A DNA stretch of 64,000 nucleotides, from assembly GCF_019249295.1 (NCBI RefSeq), contig NZ_JAESDH010000002.1:62001-126000 (forward strand), written 5' to 3'. Positions within the stretch are counted from its first letter, which is position 1. Every line of letters begins with the position of its first letter. A model generated the notes under the pieces. The model was not told the DNA's origin. It did not search any database and was given only the letters and a program-made list of their open reading frames with translations. This DNA comes from Alteromonas antoniana (lineage in GTDB: Bacteria; Pseudomonadota; Gammaproteobacteria; Enterobacterales; Alteromonadaceae). The position numbers were made by a program, and so were the translations under genes. Shown here piece by piece: positions 46,080-55,838 of the stretch.

Positions 46080-46261
46080 GGTTGATTGGTGACACTATTA
46101 ACGTCTTTTTCGCAGCGTTTTCACGCTATTGGCTACAGAACATCACTCGGCGCGGCCTAAGGATGAATTATGCTGGCGGCAATGAACCCGGTACGCTTTA
46201 TAAAACGTATTGAGCACAGGTAAGTCTGGCAGGTTAACACACGGAAATTCAGGAGAGTGTT

Positions 46262-47314
46262 ATGGAAGAGTCTACGGCGGGGGCCGTGAGCGAGCTTACG
46301 CAGGGAGTAAGTGCATTTTATGAGGCCGCACTGGCCCGGTTACCGGCATTGGGACTGGGGCTGGTTATATTGATAACGCTGGTGCTGCTGGCCGGGCCGC
46401 TATCGCGGATAATACTCCGTCCGTTCAACTATGTAACGCAAAGTGACCTTATCCGCTCAGTAAGTCGCAGAAGTGTGAGTATTTTGCTTATCCTGCTTGG
46501 CGTCTATGTTTTTCTGAAACTGGCTGGACTAACAGAGTTTGCGGTTGCGGTCATAAGCGGTACCGGGGTAATAGGACTGATCCTGGGATTTGCGTTTCGT
46601 GATATCGCTGAGAATTTTATCTCCAGTCTCTTGCTAACGGTACAGCGTCCTTTTCGACTCGGAGATGTTGTGCAAATAAACGACTTCCTGGGCGTGGTGC
46701 AAAAAGTCACTTCCAGAGCCACTACGCTGGTGGATTTCGACGGCAATCATATTCAAATTCCTAACGCGACAATTTACAAGGGCGTGATAAAAAACCTCAC
46801 CGCCAACCCGAAAATGCGCGGACACTTTGTTATCGGCGTGGGCTATGACTGCGATGCCAAGGTAGCGCAGTCACTGGCCAGACAGCGTCTCGATTCTCAT
46901 CCCGATGTACTGGATGATCCTGAACCGCAGGTATTGGTTCACGAGCTGGGGTCGTCCACACTGAATTTAAAAGTGTATTTCTGGGTTAATGCAGAGCAGA
47001 TAAGCGTTTTAAAAATGGCCTCCGTGTTGATGCGGGATATCGTTTCGGCGTTTACGGAAGCCGGGATCAGTATGCCGGATGACGCCCGTGAAGTCATTTT
47101 TCCACAGGGAGTACCGATTATTCATAGCCCATCAGACGATGCGCCAGAAGCGAAAAAAGAAACAGTCGTACCGGCTGCATCACCCCGCACTGCCGCGTCT
47201 GATATTGACACATCGTCAGATGCCGCGCATGACGATGTGTCCAGCGAAAACGACAACATCCGCAAACAAGCTGCTGAATCCCGAGACCCAGAGGCCGGTG
47301 AAAACATACTTTGA
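46262..47314 (+). CDS. MscS-family mechanosensitive channel
   Basis: A 350-residue inner-membrane protein. Transmembrane segments lie near residues 28-48, 73-88 and 93-112, the last being the pore helix (VISGTGVIGLILGFAFRDIAENFISSLLLTV). The beta domain follows (PFRLGDVVQINDFLGVVQKVTSRATTLVDFDGNHIQIPN), then the mixed C-terminal domain. The last 60 residues are a charged, low-complexity tail rich in Ser, Asp, Ala and Glu. It releases solutes on osmotic downshift. AGGAG precedes the ATG, and a terminator follows. Confidence 0.92.
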   Translation: MEESTAGAVSELTQGVSAFYEAALARLPALGLGLVILITLVLLAGPLSRIILRPFNYVTQSDLIRSVSRRSVSILLILLGVYVFLKLAGLTEFAVAVISGTGVIGLILGFAFRDIAENFISSLLLTVQRPFRLGDVVQINDFLGVVQKVTSRATTLVDFDGNHIQIPNATIYKGVIKNLTANPKMRGHFVIGVGYDCDAKVAQSLARQRLDSHPDVLDDPEPQVLVHELGSSTLNLKVYFWVNAEQISVLKMASVLMRDIVSAFTEAGISMPDDAREVIFPQGVPIIHSPSDDAPEAKKETVVPAASPRTAASDIDTSSDAAHDDVSSENDNIRKQAAESRDPEAGENIL

Positions 47315-47337
47315 ACTAGCGCTTCATTATGCGGTGA

Positions 47338-47362
47338 GGGGGAGCTGTTAAGCTCTTCCCCC
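47338..47362. terminator. Terminator between convergent genes
   Basis: GGGGGAGCT, loop GTTA, AGCTC-TT-CCCCC, between the MscS gene and the DUF3080 gene. It could serve either strand. Flanking T-runs are short. Confidence 0.6.
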
Positions 47363-47448
47363 ATTGTTTGCTTTTCGCCATGAGGCGTCAGGTCGCCATA
47401 TACCGCCTGAATTCGTCATGTCGCTGCAGGCATAAGAAACCAGAAACG

Positions 47449-48474
47449 TTAGCTGGCGGCAGGCGCTGTCGGTGAGAGGTTGCAGCGTTTCAGAAACCGC
47501 TGCCAGAGGGTAACGTGGTCACTGACCGCTTTCTGGTACGCCGTAAATTTTAGTTCGCGCTCTTTCAGAAAGACGTTAAATGATTCGCTGAGTGAGGGAT
47601 CGGTTTGCCACTGCGTGAGTACGGGTTGAATCTGATAATAGTACTGGTTGATGTTGCTGCCTACCGGCTGGATTTGCTCAATAAAAAACAAATAAAATAC
47701 ATTCCTTAGTATTTTAGCGTCGTCAGAAGCTCGCCCTTCAGGACAGCTCACTGCGTTTAGCGGCTCGGCCAGCGATGCGGTCAGTTCAGTCAGCGTTACC
47801 TGCAGGTAATCCTGCGTCATCCACAGCCGCGCAGGTAATCGGGAGGACTCAATTTGCTTAAGTTGCTCATCCAGCTCGTTTACAGAAAGTGAAAGCGTGC
47901 TTTTCAATTTATTAAGATAGCCAATGGCATTTACCGCCGCACCTGCATCCGGATTGAGATCTTGCTGGATCCAACCCCGTGGTAGAGTCATCGCCAGTCG
48001 CATCGCCTCAGAGGTTGTGATTAGATTAGCCCACACGGTATCCCGTTGCTGCAGCTTTTGCTGCTTCCATTCAGCCAGTTTCTCTGCCAGTTCAGGCTTC
48101 TCGTTGTTCAGCACGTCGATGCACGCATCTAATGCATTAATAAGTCGCGTTTCATAGCGAAAGCGCTGGGATGGGTGAGGGGTTCGCCCCAGTGCGGTAT
48201 TACGCTCGGCGACCAGAGTGCCAATCTCGCAGTCCTGCAACGCATAAAACTCACGCAGATTGATATTCATTGACGGTACATCCACATGCAGACTTTCTCG
48301 TGAAGGAAAGTTCAGCGGCGCGGGTGAGGGCAGGGTTACTGGCGTAATATCCAGAACCCGCGTCAGTCTCGCCTGATACTCTTCAATGGAATCTGGCACA
48401 TCGGGCTGGCTGCAGCCACCGAGTAACATCAGCCAGAGTACATTCCACAAAGTGAGGGGGTTATGCGCTGGCAT
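47449..48474 (-). CDS. DUF3080 family lipoprotein
   Basis: A 341-residue protein of the DUF3080 family. The signal sequence NVLWLMLLGGC contains a lipobox (LGGC, about residue 22), then SQPDVPDSIEEYQARLTRVL, a conserved REFYALQDCEIGTLVAERN and cysteine-containing ALDACIDVL. It is probably anchored to the outer membrane. Function unknown. The ATG at 48474 overlaps the upstream SDR gene by 14 bp. A longer in-frame start is less likely because it would hide the signal peptide. Confidence 0.85.
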   Translation of the reverse strand: MPAHNPLTLWNVLWLMLLGGCSQPDVPDSIEEYQARLTRVLDITPVTLPSPAPLNFPSRESLHVDVPSMNINLREFYALQDCEIGTLVAERNTALGRTPHPSQRFRYETRLINALDACIDVLNNEKPELAEKLAEWKQQKLQQRDTVWANLITTSEAMRLAMTLPRGWIQQDLNPDAGAAVNAIGYLNKLKSTLSLSVNELDEQLKQIESSRLPARLWMTQDYLQVTLTELTASLAEPLNAVSCPEGRASDDAKILRNVFYLFFIEQIQPVGSNINQYYYQIQPVLTQWQTDPSLSESFNVFLKERELKFTAYQKAVSDHVTLWQRFLKRCNLSPTAPAAS

Positions 48475-49207
48475 GGGTGTAAATACTTCGCCCGCCATCC
48501 ACAAACAGGATTTGGCCGGTGATGTAAGGGGCGTTGATTAAAAACAATGCCGTTTGCGCAATATCCTCGGGCGTGCCTAACCGGTTAAGCGGAATACTGT
48601 CCAGCATTTGCTTTTTATCAGCATCACTTAGCTCCCGCTCGGGCCATAGAATGGCGCCGGGACCGATACCGTTAACCCGGACTTGAGGCGCTAATTCTGC
48701 AGCCAGCGATTTTGTCAGGCTCGCCAGGCCATTTTTTGCCAGGCAATACACACTGTGCTGCTTAAGTGGCCGGGCAATGTGCATATCGACCATATTCACG
48801 ATGCAACCACCGGACTGTTTCAGTGAGTCAGCCAGTGACTGTGACAGAAACAGCGGCCCCTGAAGGTTGCTGCCAACCAGCGATGTCCAGTCATCAAGCG
48901 TAATATCGCCAACCGGGGTGGGGTAAAAGGACGACGCGTTGTTAACCAGAACATCCAGTCGTTGCCAGGCTTCCTGCGCCGTTTTTGCAAGATGCTGAAT
49001 ATCATTGTGATTACGCAAGTCGCCTTGCACGGTAACGGCCGAATCCGGACGCTGTGCATTAAGCTTTGCTGCCAGAGAAAAAGCATCCTGTTCGGATGTG
49101 CCATAGTGGATCACCACATTGTATCCACTGGCATGCAGCGCCTGAGCAATCGCTGCACCAATACGTTTTGCTGCACCTGTTACCAGTGCAACCGGCTTGT
49201 CAGTCAT
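48461..49207 (-). CDS. SDR oxidoreductase, probable pteridine reductase
   Basis: A 248-residue short-chain dehydrogenase. The cofactor motif TGAAKRIGAAIA (residues 11-22) has the Arg typical of pteridine reductases (PTR1/FolM type). VNNASSFYPTP, and the catalytic Tyr and Lys in HSVYCLAKNGL, are present, and the end reads GQILFVDGGRSI. It probably reduces dihydrobiopterin, dihydromonapterin or dihydrofolate with NADPH. It lies 11 bp downstream of the fructosamine-kinase-like gene and overlaps DUF3080. Confidence 0.85.
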   Translation of the reverse strand: MTDKPVALVTGAAKRIGAAIAQALHASGYNVVIHYGTSEQDAFSLAAKLNAQRPDSAVTVQGDLRNHNDIQHLAKTAQEAWQRLDVLVNNASSFYPTPVGDITLDDWTSLVGSNLQGPLFLSQSLADSLKQSGGCIVNMVDMHIARPLKQHSVYCLAKNGLASLTKSLAAELAPQVRVNGIGPGAILWPERELSDADKKQMLDSIPLNRLGTPEDIAQTALFLINAPYITGQILFVDGGRSIYTHASA

Positions 49208-49218
49208 GAATCGTCCCG

Positions 49219-50112
49219 TTAAAACTGTTTTTCCAGTGCCATGATCGCAGATTTTGCCTGCGACAAGTAGGCCCCGGTAAAAAGTAATGCGTGATTCAGT
49301 ACGTGATAAAGCTGATAGAGGTTTTCTCGCGTCGGGTAGGACGCATCAAGAGGAAAAACAGCGTTATAGCCTTCATAGAAAGACGGCCCAAAGCCGCCAA
49401 ATAAACGGGTCATTGAGATATCCGTCTCGCGGTCGCCCACATAAACAGCCGGATCAAACAGCACCGGGCCTTTTTTGCAAAAGCCGGCATTACCGGACCA
49501 GAGATCACCGTGAACCAGCGAAGGGGCAGGGTGGTGCGAGGAAAGGAATTGTTGAACTTTGGTCACGAAAATGTCGGCTTGGGTCAGTTTGTGACCTTTC
49601 ATTGCCAGCCGCTCGAGCATGCTTCCAATGCGGTACTCAGCGTAAAATGTCGCCCAGTCGCTATGCCAGGTATTTGTCTGCACACTGGCGCCAATAAAAT
49701 TGTCCGCTGACCAGCCAAATTGCGTCTGGGATACCTGATGCAGTTTGGCCAGCTGAGCACCCATGGTGTGCCAGTCTGACGGGGTGTCGATAAACCGGAT
49801 ATGATTCAGCACCAGATACTCGAAGCCGTCAGGTTTGTCTTCCGTGATACCATAGCAGACCACATGGGGAGTGATTACCGTGTCGGTTGATTCCAGTGCC
49901 TGCAATCCCTCCATTTCACAATGCAAGGGGCGGGTAGCATCATCTTTTCTGACTTTGACAAAAAAACGTCGGCTGTCATCGCGGATGACAAAGCACTCGT
50001 GAGTATCTCCGCCGTGCGCAGCAGTGCGCCGCTGGCAAACAAATACGTTGCCGGTGGCCTCAGAAATGTGATCGCTGATGAAATGCCACATCGTCATATG
50101 TCGTAAACTCAT
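49219..50112 (-). CDS. Fructosamine kinase family protein
   Basis: A 297-residue small-molecule kinase (FN3K-related, YniA type) that phosphorylates glycated amines for repair. The ATP-binding lysine lies in RRFFVKVRK and GTP/ATP-loop glutamate in CEMEGLQALE. The catalytic loop LVHGDLWSGN and the metal aspartate in LFDPAVYVGDRETDISM are visible. The start is uncertain: ATGs at 50112, 50097 and 50091 are all in frame with no strong ribosome site. First gene of a three-gene minus-strand unit. Confidence 0.88.
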   Translation of the reverse strand: MSLRHMTMWHFISDHISEATGNVFVCQRRTAAHGGDTHECFVIRDDSRRFFVKVRKDDATRPLHCEMEGLQALESTDTVITPHVVCYGITEDKPDGFEYLVLNHIRFIDTPSDWHTMGAQLAKLHQVSQTQFGWSADNFIGASVQTNTWHSDWATFYAEYRIGSMLERLAMKGHKLTQADIFVTKVQQFLSSHHPAPSLVHGDLWSGNAGFCKKGPVLFDPAVYVGDRETDISMTRLFGGFGPSFYEGYNAVFPLDASYPTRENLYQLYHVLNHALLFTGAYLSQAKSAIMALEKQF

Positions 50113-50258
50113 CTTAGTGAAGTATGGTCAATAATTCGCGCATTGCGAGCGGCATAAGATGAATTATGTTAGCTGAACATGCCGGTGTCAGTTCCGCTTT
50201 CCTGATACGCCTCGTGTTATAAAAGGTAGCATTGTTACTCAGCGCACAAAAGTGAGCA

Positions 50259-50286
50259 TTGCAAGTCACTGTATAGCCGTTATAAT
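50259..50286 (+). promoter_or_regulatory. Promoter of the thrS operon
   Basis: TTGCAA (50259-50264), a 16-bp spacer, TATAAT (50281-50286). Transcription would start about 50293 and give a leader of about 118 bases before thrS. Confidence 0.7.
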
Positions 50287-50327
50287 CCGACTCCTGTGAC
50301 AGACATTGGTATTGTCTTCACCCATCG

Positions 50328-50349
50328 GACACCGCCATGGTGTCTTTTT
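50328..50349 (+). promoter_or_regulatory. Terminator-like hairpin in the thrS leader
   Basis: GACACC, loop GCCAT, GGTGTC followed by TTTTT, midway between promoter and thrS start. In this position it could be an attenuator, or part of the tRNA-like operator by which ThrRS represses its own mRNA in E. coli. The stem is only 6 bp. Confidence 0.45.
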
Positions 50350-50410
50350 CATTTATAGATTTGATAAACAAGTGGCGCAGAGTAGGCGTCACCACTGTAA
50401 AGGAATGAAC

Positions 50411-52324
50411 ATGCCTGTAATTACTCTTCCTGACGGAAGCCAGCGCGCTTTCGACCATGCCGTCTCTGTAATGGATGTTGCCTCTGACATCGGTCCCGGT
50501 CTCGCAAAAGCGACCATCGCGGGTAAAGTGAACGGTGAACTTGTCGATGCGGTAGACCTGATCGAGCAGGACGCAGCGCTGCAAATTATTACTGCCAAGG
50601 ACGAGGAAGGTCTGGAGATTATCCGCCACAGCTGTGCGCACCTGATTGGTCACGCTATCAAACAGCTATGGCCTGATGCGAAAATGGCGATTGGCCCGAC
50701 TATCGACAACGGCTTCTATTATGATGTCGATATGGAGCACAGCCTGAGTCAGGAAGATTTACAAAAGCTGGAAAAGCGCATGCTGGAGCTGGCGAAAACT
50801 AACTACGACGTAGTTAAGAAAAAAGTCAGCTGGCAGGAAGCGCGGGAAACCTTTGTTGACCGTCACGAGCCATATAAAGTCGAAATCCTCGACGAAAATA
50901 TCAGCCAGGACGACAAGCCCGGCCTGTATCATCACGAAGAATACACCGACATGTGTCGCGGCCCGCACGTGCCTAACATGAAGTTTTGTCATCACTTTAA
51001 ACTGATGAAAGTTGCCGGTGCCTACTGGCGCGGTAACAGTGAAAACAAAATGCTGCAGCGCATTTACGGCACTGCCTGGGCTGACAAGAAACAACTGAAA
51101 GCTTACCTAAACCGTCTTGAAGAAGCGGAGAAGCGTGATCACCGTAAAATTGGTAAGACGCTGGATCTGTTTCACTGGCAGGAAGAAGCGCCGGGTATGG
51201 TGTTCTGGCATAACGACGGCTGGTCGATTTATACCGAGCTGGAAAAGTTCGTTCGTCAGATGCTGCGTAAATATCAGTATGATGAAGTGAAAGGCCCGCT
51301 GATGATGGACCGTGTGCTGTGGGAGCGTTCCGGGCACTGGGACAAATATGCTGAGAACATGTTCACGACCGAATCGGAAAAGCGGGAATATGCAATTAAG
51401 CCAATGAACTGTCCGGGTCATGTGCAAATTTTCAATCAGGGACTGAAATCTTATCGCGACCTGCCTCTGCGTATGGCTGAGTTCGGTTGTTGTCACCGTA
51501 ACGAGCCGTCGGGTGCGCTTCACGGTTTAATGCGCGTGCGTGGGTTTACCCAGGATGATGCCCACATTTTCTGTACCGAAGAACAGATGATGGATGAGGT
51601 GTGTAGCTGTATCGATATGATTTACGATGCCTACAAAGCATTTGGATTTGAGAAAATTGCGGTAAAACTGTCAACCCGACCTGAAAAACGTGTCGGCAGT
51701 GATGAAATTTGGGACAAGGCCGAAAAAGCGCTGGCCGATGCACTGGACAGTAAAGGCATAGAATTCCAGTATTTGCCGGGTGAAGGTGCATTTTATGGAC
51801 CCAAAATCGAATTTACCCTGTATGATTGTTTAGATCGTGCATGGCAATGCGGTACGGTTCAGGCTGATTTTTCAATGCCAGGCCGCTTAGGTTCTACCTA
51901 TGTAGCTGAAGACGGCGAGCGCAAAGTGCCGGTAATGATTCACCGTGCGGTGCTGGGTTCACTGGAGCGCTTTATCGGTATTCTGACGGAAGAATATGCC
52001 GGTTTCTTCCCGCTGTGGTTAGCGCCTCAGCAGATAGTGGTGATGAATATTACCGACAGTCAGGCCGAATATGCCAACAAATGTGTACAAAAACTGCAAG
52101 AATTAGGGTTTAGAGCAAAGTCTGACTTGAGAAATGAGAAGATAGGCTTTAAAATCCGCGAGCACACCTTAAAGCGTGTTCCGTACATGTTGGTGGTCGG
52201 TGACAAAGAAAGAGATGCCGGACAAGTTTCCGTGCGCTCTCGCCGTGGTGAAGATATGGGCAGTATGCCGCTAGAAGACTTCATCGCTTTGGCTGAAAAA
52301 GAAGTTGCCGATAAAGTAATTTAA
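50411..52324 (+). CDS. thrS: Threonyl-tRNA synthetase
   Basis: A 637-residue class II synthetase. N-terminal TGS domain ([15 protein letters not shown]), editing domain with [17 protein letters not shown] and the metal/editing cysteine in YTDMCRGPH. The catalytic core has motif 1 around [17 protein letters not shown], the zinc cysteine in KPMNCPGH, motif 2 [28 protein letters not shown] and motif 3 [21 protein letters not shown]-terminal anticodon-binding domain ends the protein. The ATG at 50411 has AAAGGAATGAAC ahead. A 35-codon upstream extension is rejected. First gene of the conserved thrS-infC-rpmI-rplT order. Confidence 0.97.
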   Translation: MPVITLPDGSQRAFDHAVSVMDVASDIGPGLAKATIAGKVNGELVDAVDLIEQDAALQIITAKDEEGLEIIRHSCAHLIGHAIKQLWPDAKMAIGPTIDNGFYYDVDMEHSLSQEDLQKLEKRMLELAKTNYDVVKKKVSWQEARETFVDRHEPYKVEILDENISQDDKPGLYHHEEYTDMCRGPHVPNMKFCHHFKLMKVAGAYWRGNSENKMLQRIYGTAWADKKQLKAYLNRLEEAEKRDHRKIGKTLDLFHWQEEAPGMVFWHNDGWSIYTELEKFVRQMLRKYQYDEVKGPLMMDRVLWERSGHWDKYAENMFTTESEKREYAIKPMNCPGHVQIFNQGLKSYRDLPLRMAEFGCCHRNEPSGALHGLMRVRGFTQDDAHIFCTEEQMMDEVCSCIDMIYDAYKAFGFEKIAVKLSTRPEKRVGSDEIWDKAEKALADALDSKGIEFQYLPGEGAFYGPKIEFTLYDCLDRAWQCGTVQADFSMPGRLGSTYVAEDGERKVPVMIHRAVLGSLERFIGILTEEYAGFFPLWLAPQQIVVMNITDSQAEYANKCVQKLQELGFRAKSDLRNEKIGFKIREHTLKRVPYMLVVGDKERDAGQVSVRSRRGEDMGSMPLEDFIALAEKEVADKVI

Positions 52325-52405
52325 AGTTGAGCGATTTCGCTCACACAGCGCTTGCCCGGTGGGATACGGGCAGGCACGAGATTTTAGTTTTTGGAGGAAT
52401 AGCAC

Positions 52406-52945
52406 ATTAAAGGCGCTAACAATAAGGCTCAGGGCAGTAAAGCCCGCATTAACGACGAAATTAAAGCCACCGAAGTTCGATTAATCGATGCTGAAGGTGA
52501 ACAGGCAGGTGTTGTCTCGCTCGCTGAAGCAATTCAAACAGCAGAAGCTGCCAGCTTGGATCTGGTAGAAATCAGTCCGAATGCCGAGCCGCCAGTCTGT
52601 AAAGTTATGGACTATGGCAAATTCCTCTTCGAGAAAAGTAAAGCTCAGAAAGAGCAGAAGAAAAAACAGAAGCAAATTCAGGTCAAGGAGATTAAATTTC
52701 GCCCTGGCACTGATGAAGGCGATTACCAGGTAAAACTGCGCAACCTGCGTCGCTTTCTAGAAGGTGGTGATAAAGCCAAAGTCACAATCCGCTTCCGCGG
52801 TCGTGAAATGGCGCACCAAGAGATCGGTATCGAACTTTTGAATCGCGTTAAAGGCGATTTGGAAGACGTTGCCACTTGCGAGTCTTTCCCACGTCGTGTG
52901 GAAGGCCGTCAGATGATCATGGTGCTCGCCCCAAACAAGAAGTAG
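52406..52945 (+). CDS. infC: Translation initiation factor IF-3
   Basis: A 179-residue protein that begins with the rare AUU start codon, as in E. coli. ATT AAA GGC follows a strong TTGGAGGAA 5-10 bases ahead, and there is no ATG in the usual place. The N-terminal domain reads [20 protein letters not shown], the linker is Lys-rich ([14 protein letters not shown]), and the C-terminal domain has [21 protein letters not shown] and [12 protein letters not shown]. The AUU codon lets IF-3 repress its own translation. A first internal ATG at 52607 would lose the whole N-terminal domain. Confidence 0.96.
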   Translation: MKGANNKAQGSKARINDEIKATEVRLIDAEGEQAGVVSLAEAIQTAEAASLDLVEISPNAEPPVCKVMDYGKFLFEKSKAQKEQKKKQKQIQVKEIKFRPGTDEGDYQVKLRNLRRFLEGGDKAKVTIRFRGREMAHQEIGIELLNRVKGDLEDVATCESFPRRVEGRQMIMVLAPNKK

Positions 52946-53058
52946 TAGTGGTCTAAAGTTTTCAGAGATTCTGCACCTTTGAAACACCCTGCTGCAAACA
53001 TTAACCGGCCTACGGTGCTGCACACCCGGGTCGATATTAACAATGCGGAGTTTTAGCA

Positions 53059-53256
53059 ATGCCTAAAATGAAAACTGTAAGCGGTGCCGCCAAACGTTTT
53101 AAGAAAACAGGTTCTGGCCGCTTTAAGAGCAAACAGTCTCACTTGCGTCACATTCTGACCAAGAAGAGTACTAAGCGTAAACGTCACCTTCGTGGCAAAA
53201 AACTGGTTCATGACGCCGATACCAAATTGGTTCAGCGCATGTTGCCTTACGTTTAA
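53059..53256 (+). CDS. rpmI: Ribosomal protein bL35
   Basis: A 65-residue, very basic ribosomal protein: [20 protein letters not shown] at the start, then [23 protein letters not shown] lies 10 bases ahead of the ATG. The 113-bp gap after infC may include the site where L20 represses rpmI-rplT translation in enterics, but I could not identify that structure. Confidence 0.98.
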   Translation: MPKMKTVSGAAKRFKKTGSGRFKSKQSHLRHILTKKSTKRKRHLRGKKLVHDADTKLVQRMLPYV

Positions 53257-53272
53257 GACTTAGGGAGACTGA

Positions 53273-53632
<360 letters not shown>

Positions 53633-53664
53633 TTATTAACTAATTAAGTTTAAGTTCTTTCGGG

Positions 53665-53692
53665 AAACGGCGAGCAGGATGCTCGCCGTTTT
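53665..53692 (+). terminator. Rho-independent terminator of the thrS-rplT operon
   Basis: AAACGGCGAGC, loop AGGAT, GCTCGCCGTTT followed by TTCG: an 11-bp GC-rich stem with a T-run. Confidence 0.9.
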
Positions 53693-53766
53693 TCGTTTCT
53701 ACGCGTAAAAAATGGATTCTTACTCTGTCTGAGTCTGCTCGCTGTATTGTTGCTTAGGTGTTTGAA

Positions 53767-53796
53767 AAAAATGACCGGGAAGCAACGTGCTTCCCG
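53767..53796 (-). terminator. Terminator of the polysaccharide-cluster strand
   Basis: CGGGAAGCA, ACG, TGCTTCCCG (53776-53796), with seven A residues at 53765-53771, giving a T-run when read on the minus strand. It ends the minus-strand gene that stops at 53811. Confidence 0.75.
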
Positions 53797-53810
53797 TCAA
53801 TCCGGAAGCG

Positions 53811-55838
53811 TCAGTGAGCTGCGGTGACGGTCACAGCATCACTGGAGGTTTCCGGTGTGATAACGCTCTGCGGCGTTTTAAATTCTGATCCTTGGCGACG
53901 AAGTACCGACTCAAAAAAGCGAAAATTATCCAGTTCATCTGACTGGTAATACATGGCTGGCGCATGTCTGACGCCTTCAAATTCTGCATAGTCGTAAGGG
54001 ATATTAAGCTCGTCCAGCAACTGAATACTGGCTTGATTGTATCGCCTTGTGCCGTCCTGCGTTCCAACCCGGATACGAATAGGCATGCCGGACGCGCGAA
54101 TACGTTCAGCGTTCTCACGTAGCCAGAATGCCGGAGTATTGGTAATAAAATAGTTGAGATCGGCATCGAATACGTGACGGAAACTACTCTGATCCTGCTG
54201 TCCAGGGGGATGGGTTTCACTCAACAGTGCAGCGCCATAGATATTGACGCCGGCAAATTTGTCAGTGTATTTGGCGGCCAGCTTTAATGCGCCAAACCCA
54301 CCCATGGAAAACCCTTCAAGCAGTCGTTTGTCAGCAGACTGACCAATGTTGTGGCGCTTCTCCACGGTAGGGATCAACTCATCAATGATCATCGTTTCCA
54401 CTGGCATATCTGCATTTTTGGCATCGCTGTAAAAGGAGTGGCGTCCACCGTTGACAAAAACCATCGCCGTGGGGCGAATAATGCTTTGCTCGATAGCAGA
54501 CTGGAGAAACCGTGTAACGTGCGTTCCCCGGCTCTCATTGCCGTTCTTGCCATGGAGCCAGTAAATAACCGGAAGCGGTGTGTCGTTTCTGCCTTCGGGT
54601 AAAAAAAGGGAATAGCCTACGTCCTGATTTATCACCTTGCTGGTGAAATGGTAGTGTTTGATGGCTGCATTCCCGGACTGCACTGGTGGATTATTCCAAT
54701 AGCCCCATACCTCATCACTCTGTGCAAATGCTGTTGATGTCGCAGGGGATGGAGTATCGGCAGTTGTCATGGAGGCATTTGTAGCAATATCTGCCGAACC
54801 CACTGCGCTTGCCAGCGCCGTAAATGCACTGGTGTCTCCAAACGCCAGAAAATCACTCAGATACACTTCAAGATAATGAAAACCGTAGTGCTTTGTAAGC
54901 ACTGCAATCTCGCGCAGAATGTTTTCACTGTCGCAGGGACGCTGGTTTCCATTTGCTCTGCAAGAGCGGGTATCTTTTGCTGGCCACAGAAATTGCGCTG
55001 CGGCATAGGGGCGGGCGTTGAATACCATTCTCCAGCCGTACAGCTGTTGTGTTGTTATTGGATCCGGGGTTCGGGTTGAAAGATTGTGTCGCTGCATGTA
55101 AAAGCGCTCTGGATAGGTTTGACTGGCGTAGCGATATACTCTTTCGGCAAGTGCATAGCGGTTTTGCATGAGCGATGGCGGGAGCGGACCAAACGCCATC
55201 TTCAATGCCGCGTGCCGGAAAACCCCGGCTGCGTGATCAATCAGTGTTTTGCAGGCAAAAAACAGTTTATCTTCGGAAAAAGCTGCGCGCCCCCAGCTAA
55301 TGTTGTCCGGTATATTCCAGTCGTCCGTGGTGGAATTGGCGCACTGCAATGAAACAATATCGATAAGCCCTGTTTCATCAAACGCACTGGCGATCTCCGA
55401 TAGCAATGTCTTTTTCGCATCAATCAGGGATGTATCCCAAAATAACGGGATCGTGATGTGCTCACCTTCGCTTTTATGAAACCGGTTTTTATTCATAAAG
55501 CTGATCTTTTGGGTGTTTTCCAGCACTCTAGCCGGAGTATTTACGCCACCATTGTTAATAACCAGGCTGACAGCTTTACCGGCATCTCTGGCACGTTTCG
55601 CCTGTGATACAAGATGTCCGAAAGCCAGCGCATTGTCCTTGCCGCTAATACTTTGCCAGTTAGCTCGAAGTACAACCCCCGTCACCCGTTTGCTGTTTAA
55701 CACTGCCTCAGGAACCGGGGTTTTGGGCGGGATCAGAATATACAGGCCGGCCGGGACGGCAGCTTCAGCCTGTGTCTTAAGGACACAGCTGAACAGTAAC
55801 AGCGATGCGAGAATGGCAAGAGCAAAATTACTGAACAA
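53811..55838 (-). CDS. Secreted two-domain protein with C-terminal CE1-type esterase
   Basis: A 675-residue exported protein (signal peptide about 1-26, FALAILASLLLFSCV). Residues about 30-350 form a domain resembling a TIM-barrel glycoside-hydrolase-like fold (GVVLRANWQSIS, VSLVINNGG, HYGFHYLEVYLSDFLAFGD), for which I cannot name an activity. After a Ser/Thr/Ala linker (355-375), residues 380-650 are an esterase D/feruloyl-esterase-like alpha/beta hydrolase: YWLHGKNGNES, nucleophile in EGFSMGGFGAL, aspartate in GTQDGTRR and histidine in EGVRHAPAM. It overlaps the GT39-like gene by 11 bp. A role in trimming or deacylating the polysaccharide made by the cluster is likely but inferred. Confidence 0.75.
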   Translation of the reverse strand: MFSNFALAILASLLLFSCVLKTQAEAAVPAGLYILIPPKTPVPEAVLNSKRVTGVVLRANWQSISGKDNALAFGHLVSQAKRARDAGKAVSLVINNGGVNTPARVLENTQKISFMNKNRFHKSEGEHITIPLFWDTSLIDAKKTLLSEIASAFDETGLIDIVSLQCANSTTDDWNIPDNISWGRAAFSEDKLFFACKTLIDHAAGVFRHAALKMAFGPLPPSLMQNRYALAERVYRYASQTYPERFYMQRHNLSTRTPDPITTQQLYGWRMVFNARPYAAAQFLWPAKDTRSCRANGNQRPCDSENILREIAVLTKHYGFHYLEVYLSDFLAFGDTSAFTALASAVGSADIATNASMTTADTPSPATSTAFAQSDEVWGYWNNPPVQSGNAAIKHYHFTSKVINQDVGYSLFLPEGRNDTPLPVIYWLHGKNGNESRGTHVTRFLQSAIEQSIIRPTAMVFVNGGRHSFYSDAKNADMPVETMIIDELIPTVEKRHNIGQSADKRLLEGFSMGGFGALKLAAKYTDKFAGVNIYGAALLSETHPPGQQDQSSFRHVFDADLNYFITNTPAFWLRENAERIRASGMPIRIRVGTQDGTRRYNQASIQLLDELNIPYDYAEFEGVRHAPAMYYQSDELDNFRFFESVLRRQGSEFKTPQSVITPETSSDAVTVTAAH

